Source of the DNA: Misgurnus anguillicaudatus | Lineage: Eukaryota > Chordata > Actinopteri > Cypriniformes > Cobitidae | NCBI RefSeq assembly: GCF_027580225.2 | Contig: NC_073354.2 | Location: 22,403,001-22,467,000 of the forward strand | Direction of reading: 5' to 3' | Length of the DNA stretch: 64,000 bases | Shown: positions 55,212 through 64,000 of the stretch, one piece after another | Layout of the letters: every line of letters begins with the position of its first letter | Numbering within the stretch: the first letter of the stretch is position 1 | Translations under genes and position numbers: made by a program | Notes under the pieces: generated by a model | The model's input: only the letters and a program-made list of their open reading frames with translations | Database searches by the model: none | Told to the model about the DNA's origin: nothing

Positions 55212-55480
55212 AACGAACACGCCTTATGGCATGCTTTGTTTTGAGTGAATATTTTCTTTTTAACGTCAAGCGATATGGACGAGAACGCATTAACGTGAGC
55301 GTATATTATTCTCACACGTTCACTTCATTGATACTTTTTCGCTTTGTTTTATCCAGCCAGCTGTGAGCGTACATACTTGGTCGGTCATGTCCAGATGTTG
55401 GTATCAAACAGATTGATAATCCACGGGATTAAATGTTCATATGAAGTACTGTATACTGTATTAGCGTCATCCTGCTCGCT

Positions 55481-58400
55481 ATGAAACGCGTTGTTTTCTT
55501 TCTGGCGTCTTTACTGCTGGCGGAGGGTTCAAGGAGATTCATTAGAGATGTCCTGGACGACGAGTACGGTAAGTTGCGCTGTACTTACTGTAATGGGAAT
55601 AGTTTTAAAACATTGGGGATACATTTGAATAAAAATGACATTGTTTCAATTGAGTTATGATAACCTCTGCCTGCTTTTAAATGCGTTACTGTTCTGCAAC
55701 TTGTAACTTCACTTGTCTTAAATGTACAGTAGATTTGAATAAAGTCTGAACAGATAAGTTTACTTGAGAAAGTTTACATTGAAAGGAAATATTTCCCTTA
55801 CAGTTAACATTTCCCTCGAAAATAGTATTTATTTTAGTGACAGCTGTTGTTTGTGGTATACAAGAATAAATTAATTTTAGATTTCAAACAAAACAATCTT
55901 TTATAAATTTAGTAGTTGAATTGGTAGAGCATTGCGTTAGCAACTCTAAAAAGGTCAGTGGTTTGATTCCCATGAAACACACATATTGATAAAAAGTTGT
56001 GTAGTTTAAAAGCACAGTAAAACACTTTGATTAAGCGTCTGTCAAATGCATAAATGTAAACATAGTGTTTAACTTGGGTCATGAGTTTCTTACATTGGTG
56101 TCTTATGTTATAACTGTTACTCTTTAAAGGAAAACACCACAGTTTTTCAGTATTTAACTATGTTCTTATCTCAACTTAGATGAATTAATACGTAACTATC
56201 TTTTTCAAATGCGTGCACTTTTAATCTTTGTATAGCGCCTCGTAAATGTGTTAGCATTTAGCCTAGCCCCATTCATTCCTATGGCTCCAAACAAAAGTTT
56301 TATTTTGTGCCACCATACTTGCTTGTGTAACTACTCATGTAACAGTCTTTAAATAGGGAAAACATGGAAGTGTTTGGTGGCTTCTAAATTCATCCCTGTT
56401 TGGAGCCATAGGAATTAATGGGGCTAGGCTAAATGCTAACACATTCACGAGGCGCTGACGCTGTACAAAGATTAAAAGTGCACGCATTGAAAAAAGATGC
56501 TATGTATAAATTCGTCTAAGTTGAGGTAAGAACATAGTAAAATATTGAAAAACTGTGGTGTTTTTCTTTAAAGGGTTCGTTCACCTGAAAATGTGCATGA
56601 ACAGTGCATTACAAGGCACATTTTAAAAGTACATGTGTTTCCTGGGAATCGAACCCATGACCTTTGCCCTGCTAGCTCAACCTGCTACCACCTGAGCTAC
56701 AGGAACACAAATATGTCATTCATTCACCATAAATAAAAATAAACATGGGTTTGGAAAAGCATGAGGAAATGGTGAAAAACTTTAACACAAATAAAGATGT
56801 TCGCTGTTACTTTTTCAGACCAGCTCAGCTCAATGCTGTCAGACTTTGATGTCCTTCAGCTGTCCGGTCTTGAACAGCATTCAGTTCGCAAGAGAGATGT
56901 CCAGTTGCATACACATGCAGAGAGGCTACTCAGTTTTACTGCATTACAGAGGTGAATACATATTAAAGGCACGGTCACACTAGACTTTTCGTTCCATTGA
57001 CTTCCATCGGTACTCATGTGAATGTGTCAGACGGAAATGCAAGCTTGTGCGATGATGGCTGCATCCGAAACCTAGAGAGCACCTTTGTGAAAACTAATCT
57101 CTTATTTGAAAACTACAATAATAATTTTTTGCTAGAAATGCAATCAAAAGATGTAAAAAGTGAAAATATATCTTTATTTACACTAAATTTGTACTCCAGA
57201 CGCTTTCTTGGTCCCATCTTATTCTTTCAAACTCGACCAGGCTCGACCAATTACATTCCCTGCACCCAAACATGCATAGATATGTGGGAAAAGATGATGA
57301 AGACAGGAGACAGGAAGTAAAGCAAACAATGGATTCAGATGTGCCTTGATGCCTTAGATGACGCAGACAATATTTCGCAGGTCGCTGCGAAGGAAAGTTC
57401 AAGTCTGGTGAACTCTGACCCTGTGAATTCGTATAACATAGAGCATTGTGACCAGTAAAAAACCGGCATTTTACTGCATGACCTTTTTCTCTACTGAAAA
57501 GCAGAAGCCAAAGATCATATTGATGAGCTGCTCCAGGCCACTCCTCGCAGCAACGCCGACAAAATACTTGCATGCTCTAGTGTGACCACGGCTTTACCCT
57601 GCATGCTTACTAGATGTGTTTGTGTATTCATGTGTGTATGTGTCATGTTTGTGTGTTCATGCGTGTATGTGTCATAGTGATGTGATGTCCTTCTGTCTGT
57701 AGATGTCATAGCACACTGTCATCACTAAGAATAGCATTCAGATGTTTAATAAAGTCAGCTATTTATTTTGTAGGCATTTTAAATTGTACCTGACAACCAA
57801 CACAGAGCTTTTCACCAATGACTTTAATGCTGTGGTTATAAAGGAGGATGGCACGGAGGAGACGTATGAGGTCCAAAGAGAAAACTTCTTCACTGGTCAT
57901 GTTATTGGTAACTGGACCTGTACTTCTTTTAAAATTGTGACCCATTACCCATTTTTCTTACTTTTTGGTGTCAGTAAATATTCCCAGTCCAGCATGCCAG
58001 TATAAAATATCGTTATTAAAGCAAAAAGATCAGACTTTTATGCAAACTGTTTGTCTTCTGTTTCCAGGAGAGGTGAATTCTCGTGTACAGGCACATATCG
58101 GTGACAAGGATTTCTCTGCTCATATCCTAACTGATGAAGCTGAATATAACATCGAGGTAATGTAAATCACCACTATCTATTAAATCCACCAATTATGTCA
58201 TGCCACTTACGATAAGAATAAATGTATTGTTAATCTTTTTACAGCCCCTGTGGAGGTTTATCCAAGACCCTCGGGATGGTCGGCTGCTCATATATCGTTC
58301 GGAAGACATCAGGAACGTGACCCGACTGGCGGCTCCTAAAGTGTGCGGCTACGTCAACGCAAACGCCAGCGAGGTGATGCCCGAGAGTGTGCGGGGAGCC

Positions 58401-61400
58401 ATAACGCTATATGAAGATTATGAGGAAGATGGTAAGATAAAGCCAAAATTAATGTTTTAGATCCAAAATCCAGACAGACAGTATTGACTCCATTGTAAAA
58501 ATTGCATCCTGAATTGGTAATTTATTGCTTCTATTGGTACTATTGCATACTACTACTATATTGTAAGCACAGTCTTATTTGAGGTTAGGCAGTTTTTTAG
58601 TATGCCCAGCCTGCTAAATGAATCATTTTTTGTTCATTATTGATGACGGATTAATTAGAACCGACAGAATAATGGCTTATCTCGAGTCAGTCTAACTACA
58701 CAATAAATGGACTGATGGTGTGAATAGACTTCATGTCATGACTGATTATCAAGGACGGATGCTCCAATTGTATTTTGGCATCAATATCTTTCTGAACTTC
58801 ATAAAGTCATCTTAAGACATTGTGCTATAATGTAATATATGTTTTTGCTTTTTTCATGTTGGCACCACAGTGCACTTGAGAGGGAGAAGACAAACCCTAG
58901 ACCATAGCAAAAACACTTGCCCTCTGCTACTCGTGGCAGACTATCGCTTTTTTAAACACATGGGCCGTAAGGAGGAGAGCACCACCCTGAACTATCTGGT
59001 ATTCGCCTTAGGCCTTATTCATTTGAATTGTATGCATTGCAAAACCAATTAAATCAAAATTTCTTTCAGTTCATTACAGAAATTCAGTTCATGCCCAGCC
59101 CACATGAGGATCAATTGTAATGCCAGGAAAATGAATTGCATTCAAAGAAATCTGTTAGACGACACAGGAATTTCATAGAAAAGGGCAAATTTGGCAAGAA
59201 CACACAACTGCTTTAATGTTCTGTATAGGCTTCCATTTTATAAACCTTTTGTTTTTTAGATTGAGCTGATTGATCGTGTGGATGACATTTACCGGAATAC
59301 ATCATGGGATGAGGAATACAAAGGTTATGGAGTTCAGATTCAGCAGGTAAATGAGATTCCCTGGTACCTTGAAGAAAGTATTCCAAGAAAACAACATTCA
59401 TCGATTCATTTCTTTCAGATTATAATTAATAGGGCACCCACTCAGGTAAAGCCGGGAGATGCACACTTTAACATGAAAGGGACGCCTGTGAAGAACAAAG
59501 ATGTTTGGGATGTCAAGAAGCTTCTGGAGGTGAGCAACTGGAGAGAGCCATTGAATTATCAAGAGTTTGTGGTGTATTTGTCATACGTGCTGTGGAAAAT
59601 GCTTGAGAGTGAATAATATTTTATATTGTGTTTCATTACGCATTTCAACCCGTGACCTATTTGGCAGAGCCAGTAGCCAAGTTATTATTTAGTAATTGTT
59701 TTCAAATGCAAATGTAGTCATTTTTGTCATCTCCCTACAGCAATTTAGTATCGACATGGCAGACAACGCATCAAAGGTGTGCTTGGCTCATCTATTCACA
59801 TACCAGGATTTTGATGAAGGCACATTAGGCCTGGCCTACGTGGCTCCGATTAGGTCTGGTTTTCCTGGTGGTCTTTGCTCTGAGAGTGAGTGAAAATGTT
59901 TCTTTTATAATGCCATAGTATGGAAATGTGTATCACACCTAAATAAAGTAGGTCCAAATGTAAAAACTTCCATATTTTACTTTTTAAATATATGACTTTG
60001 TTTCTTCAGATAAAAAAATTATAATTTTATGTTAAAATGCTGTTGTGATATGTTCTTATATGGGGCTCAACATGGTTAAGCATAACGAAACACACATATG
60101 ACAACTTGTCACGAGACATGCGAGAACCAATTAGATCAAAGAAATCAATGCCATTATTCTTTAATTTACCATGTTGCCATGGATACATGCCTCGATTTAC
60201 TTCAAAAGGCATATCTTAACCCACTGGTGTCATTTGGGTTACTTTAGTGATAGATGTATGTGGTTTTTGGAGCTTTGTCATGTTGAATTTTATATTTTGG
60301 TGAACTGTTGCTTTAAAACTTCTGTTGTGTTGTATTTGAAGAGTGCCCTCCTTCCGGAAATGAAAACCGGGTTGTATACCTGAACACTGGACTAACCAGC
60401 ACCAAAAATTATGGAAAAACCATTCTAACCAAGGTAAAGGGATCTACCTGTGCATAAGAAATCATGGATAGATTTATGTCACAGCTTATGACATGGCTGT
60501 GATACCATAATTTTCCATTTGTTCAGTATATATGTGTTTTGTAAAGTGTATTTTGAGCTCCTAAAACTGTATACAAATATAAATTTTCCTGTTTGTTAGT
60601 TTACTCACTCTGTGAGCATAATAAATCATGAATAGATTAATGTCACAGCTTATGACATGGATATGCTACCATAATTTTGCATTTGTTCAGTATATATGTG
60701 TTTTTTCCCAAAACTGTATACAAATATGCATTTTCTTGTTTGTTAGTTTGCTCACTCTGTGGTAATTTTTATGATGATTTGCCAACAGGAAGCAGACTTG
60801 GTCACCACTCATGAGCTCGGTCACAACTTTGGTGCAGTGCACGACACAGATGAGTGCGCGCCCGGAGAGGATCAGGGGGGAAAATATGTCATGTACCCCA
60901 TCGCTGTGAGCGGCGACCACTACAATAATAAAGTACGTTAATGCTGTGTCCATATTTTAAATTCAGTTCAGTGTTATTTACCATTCGTCACATAATCAAT
61001 ATTTTTATGCTTTCTTGTAGTTGTTTTCAAACTGTAGTAAGATCGCCATAGCAAAGAGGCTGAGGTCCAAGGCCTCCACCTGCTTCAGAGAGAGGAACAT
61101 TAATGTGTGCGGAAACTCCCGGGTGGAGGAAGGGGAGGAATGCGATCCTGGACTGCTTTACCTCAACAATGACGCCTGCTGCACCGCAACCTGCAAGCTG
61201 CGACCCACAGCGGTGTGCAGGTAAAGCTCCTCCTTGTGGCCTTATGAAAGATTACACAATCAAACTAATTTAAAGGAATAGCTCCCCAAATATGAAAATT
61301 ACCCATTTACTCACCCTCTTGCCATCCCAGATATTTTGTTTATTTGTTTATCCTTCTTTAGGTTACAACACAAATAATTTTATATTAAAATGTTGTAATG

Positions 61401-64000
61401 CATTATGTTATACGCACTCAAAGGGACCAAGCTCCAAAAAGCACCATCATTAAAGTAATCTATATGAATGGGTTTATATATGTATTAAGAAGAGAAATTA
61501 TGTTATTTTAGGATTATTTAGCAGTCAATTTGTTACATATACCTGAAGATAGGGATGCGCCGATACTGATATTCGATTACTTATTTCATCTGCTGAATGA
61601 CATCCACAATACTGATAGTTTTGCTTTTTACTTCTTGTTTCAAATTATGTCATGAAATCCTAAAGCGTACAAACTCAAGTTCCTTTGTCACTGTGACCCA
61701 ATTCAAAATAATCCCACAGCATGAGTTCTGATGCATTTTTCCGGCTCTTTTGATTGCCAGGATATAATCTGACCTGATCATCGGCTAAAATTGCTTTTGG
61801 CCAGGCAGATACATCGATGCATCCCTACATGGAAACATAAAGATCAAAAACAAAATGTTCATTTTTAAATTAATAGCTTCTTTAAAGCCTGAAGTTGTTA
61901 AATGTGTACGAACACACAGCCTTGCAAAGTAGTTTATTTGCTTTTACGTGTATACAGACGTTTAATGCATGAGCATTGTGACAAAATGCAATACATCTCC
62001 TGAGCTACATACTACATTGTAGGCGCATGCACGACTTACACATACAATGTACGCAGGACTTTAAAAATCTGGAGGTGCGCATACAGTATGTGTGCAATCT
62101 TCTGATTAAGAATATTACATCACACGGACTGTAGATGGACCTTTGTGTATGCGTAAGAAATGAACCATACTTCGGCCTTAAGACAGCTGATCTTCTTGTA
62201 ATATGTCAGTTTCTATCTGTAACCTGTTTTTTTTATGGTACTAGTGACAGGAACAGCGCATGCTGCAAAAGCTGCAAGTTTGAGAAGCGTGGCAAGGTGT
62301 GTCAGGAGCCAATGGAAGCCACATGCAAAGGCAGATCTTACTGCACAGGTAAGATTTTAAACGAAGCCCCAAGGCCAGACACATAATACTAGCAATGCAA
62401 GCTAATTAAATTTATAGAGGATCACTATTAAGATGGGAATTAGAAAAAGTCCCTTCAAAAGTTAAATGTCTGGTAAGGATTTTGTGGGAAAAAGTATTAC
62501 CTAAATGTCGCAATGTTTAATTTTATAGTTTGTGCAATATTTGTGACCCTGCCTGTGAAAACCCAGTTAATGTTTTCTATATAAAGTCATCCTGTATAAG
62601 GTAAAGAACATTCTGTAAAAATATAACCTTAATATTGACCATGTTCATGTAAAAGATTGAAATTAAAGTGAAATAAATTATTAAAATTACACTTTGATGT
62701 TTCTAATGTCATAATTACATAATTCGATTTTAGCATGGATTTTTTTTATATATAGGGTCTCATATAACGTTTTAATTTTGTGGATAAAATAAAGAGTTTG
62801 GTTTCAAAATGCGATAAACTGCATTTAATAAAAGTAGTTACCGCCAAAATCAGTATTGTATCAGATCAGAATTAAAAAGTCAATTCTTCATTTCACGCAA
62901 AATCCAATATCCGCCGTGTTATTCTGTCATCTTTGCAATAATTCAATGCAATAAATCCACTCAACAAATCACAGCGCACCATTCCATGCATTGTAAACAA
63001 TAAAGGCGCTGCTTTAAATACACAGAGAATCCTAGTTTTCCTCATCTACTTGGTACTTCGTGATCAACAAACAAACAAAAACAAAATAATAATTTTGACG
63101 GCATTGATAAACCTGTGGTGGTTTTCTGTGGCAGGGAAGAAACGTAAGCCATCGAAATCAAATAATTTACATAAGAGGCACTCGGGCAAAGGAAAAATGG
63201 CGGCTGTTGCTTGAACCAAAACATTTTACAGCTGATCGCTGTCAAAAAAGTTCAGCGAAGACGTCCGAAGTATAACAGCAGCAATGACAGTGTTCTTAAT
63301 ATGACAAAGTAAGTGTTTTGATGAATGACATTAAAGTTTATTTTTTATCAGTATATACCACTAGTCAACTAAATGAATATAACATGGCAAAGATAAATGC
63401 ACATTTATATATTGAAAAAAAATTGTCATGGATTTTGCGGATAAAAGTTTTTTTATAAATCTTTAAAAAAAATCAAATTATGGAATTGAATTTTTAATGT
63501 TAATATAACCTAAAGATGCTCTGTGAAAGTTTGTAGAAAATAGTGTTTTTCATCTTGTCTTTCTTGGTATAGAAAACACATTTTTACCCAAATGAATCAA
63601 AATGGATTTATTGCGTTTTGAAACCAAACTCTTCAAATATACATGTCCTTTACATGTTTTGGTGAGATTTACTCTTTAGCTCTTTGAATTGCTGGACACT
63701 GTTTCTTCTTCTGTCTGTAACAGGATTTAGCAGTGAATGCCCTCCTCCAGAGAACCTCTCTAATAAGACGGTGTGTGTTGACAACGGCCAATGTCAGAAT
63801 GGAGAATGTATCCCATTCTGTGAAGCGGTACTGAACCTGCAGTCATGCGCTTGCAATGGTAAACCAACCTCCTGGTATCATTTGTAATTACAGATAACAC
63901 ACATTTTATTTTCACAATATATTCATCTCATTCTACAGAGACGAAAAACTCTTGTAAGGTGTGCTGTAGGGATAAGAGCACTGTGTGTTCTCCTTATGTT
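55481..64000 (+). CDS. adam17: Disintegrin and metalloproteinase 17 (TACE), 5' part
   Basis: Membrane zinc protease that sheds TNF, EGFR ligands and Notch-type ectodomains. Exons in the window: 55481-55568, 56819-56951, 57774-57907, 58068-58156, 58245-58431, 58871-58998, 59260-59346, 59419-59529, 59741-59885, 60342-60433, 60789-60932, 61021-61220, 62245-62348, 63724-63858, 63939-64000 (continues). This gives 613 codons in phase. Order: signal peptide (residues 1 to about 17, [15 protein letters not shown]), prodomain with cysteine switch C182 (PKVCGY) and furin site RGRR (214-217). The catalytic domain has H406, H410 and H416 ([11 protein letters not shown]) and the Met-turn [11 protein letters not shown]. 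The disintegrin domain ([14 protein letters not shown]) and the cysteine-rich membrane-proximal region follow. The transmembrane and cytoplasmic parts lie outside the window. The catalytic loop after HDTD is three residues shorter than human. Confidence 0.96.
55913..56062 (+). repeat. tRNA-derived SINE, adam17 intron 1
   Basis: A degraded A-box (GAATTGGTAGAGCATTGCG) and B-box (GGTTTGATTCCC) are followed by the tail AAGCGTCTGTCAAATGCATA, the same tail as at 15.5 kb. Confidence 0.7.
56124..56571. mobile_element. TTAA-flanked palindromic element, adam17 intron 1
   Basis: Starts TTAAAGGAAAACACCACAGT and ends ACTGTGGTGTTTTTCTTTAA. The arms (for example CTAGCCCCATTCATTCCTAT against ATAGGAATTAATGGGGCTAG) pair nearly to the centre. 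Non-coding. Confidence 0.9.
56626..56712 (-). repeat. SINE tRNA-like head, reverse orientation
   Basis: The minus strand reads TGTAGCTCAGGTGGTAGCAG, then GGTTCGATTCCCAGGAAACA, giving pol III A and B boxes. It has no complete cloverleaf, so it is a SINE and not a tRNA gene. Confidence 0.65.
56971..57600. mobile_element. TIR element in adam17 intron 2
   Basis: The left end CACGGTCACACTAGAC is inverted at the right as CTCTAGTGTGACCACGG. The interior ORFs are short and match nothing recognised. Confidence 0.65.
60454..60762. repeat. Tandem duplication in adam17 intron 10
   Basis: Two direct copies (60454-60618 and 60619-60762) share ATGTCACAGCTTATGACATG, TTTGTTCAGTATATATGTGT and AAAACTGTATACAAATAT. 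The second copy lacks about 20 bases. It ends just before the acceptor of the exon carrying the HExxH motif. Confidence 0.85.
61265..61827. repeat. Decayed MITEs in adam17 intron 12
   Basis: A degraded AGGGATAGTT-type terminus (AAAGGAATAGCTCCCCAAAT) starts at 61272. A separate small element at 61550-61827 has TAGGGATGC / GCATCCCTA ends, the terminal sequence of the hAT at 50051-51716. Confidence 0.6.
62793..63636. mobile_element. TIR element in adam17 intron 13
   Basis: AGAGTTTGGTTTCAAAATGC at the left is inverted at the right as GCGTTTTGAAACCAAACTCT. The interior includes GAAAAATGGCGGCTGTTGC and AACAGCAGCAATGACAG. A related GTGACCCTGCC repeat lies just upstream (62540-62765) and recurs at about 2920-2935. 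Confidence 0.8.

Noticed and set aside
56626..56712. Possible tRNA gene on the minus strand
   Set aside because: No complete cloverleaf; the flanks match SINE structure.
57178..57573. 131-codon minus-strand open frame in adam17 intron 2
   Set aside because: Lies wholly inside the 56971-57600 TIR element and matches no transposase I recognise.

Overview
The window is nuclear DNA of a ray-finned fish, most likely a cypriniform (carp/zebrafish group). It is AT-rich, its genes are split by short GT-AG introns, and it is full of small terminal-inverted-repeat DNA transposons, tRNA-derived SINEs and Tc1 remnants of the kind common in cyprinid genomes. There are no bacterial or organellar features. 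Paralog suffixes (a/b) cannot be assigned from sequence alone.

Layout: (1) 131-4708, minus strand: rrm2, complete coding region, 10 exons. (2) 4709-7390: rrm2 promoter and a short intergenic spacer with a strong CTCF-type motif. (3) 7820-11594, minus: klf11, complete, 4 coding exons, followed by a GC-rich CCAAT-bearing promoter. (4) about 12.1-16.9 kb: gene-free, small transposons only. (5) 16926-23834, minus: taf1b, complete, 15 exons. (6) 23.8-41.2 kb: a large gene-free interval with Tc1 relics, microsatellites, several copies of one TTAA-flanked repeat family and a few possible regulatory sites. (7) 42366-53542, plus: ywhaq (14-3-3 theta), complete, 5 coding exons, introns heavily invaded by transposons. 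(8) 55481-64000, plus: adam17, first 15 coding exons, running off the right edge.

Order and orientation match the human 2p25 block ADAM17-YWHAQ-TAF1B-(GRHL1)-KLF11-(CYS1)-RRM2, except that no trace of GRHL1 or CYS1 was recognised. The genes are not an operon and share no pathway: dNTP synthesis (rrm2), Sp1/KLF-type transcription (klf11), RNA polymerase I initiation (taf1b), phosphoserine adaptor (ywhaq) and membrane sheddase (adam17).

The most unusual observations are two introns (rrm2 intron 4 and taf1b intron 9) where homology forces non-GT-AG junctions inside short direct repeats. Also notable is a crowd of unrelated palindromic elements that all begin and end in TTAA, twice sharing one TTAA back to back. 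I found no clearly new biological system; most of what looks strange is transposon biology.
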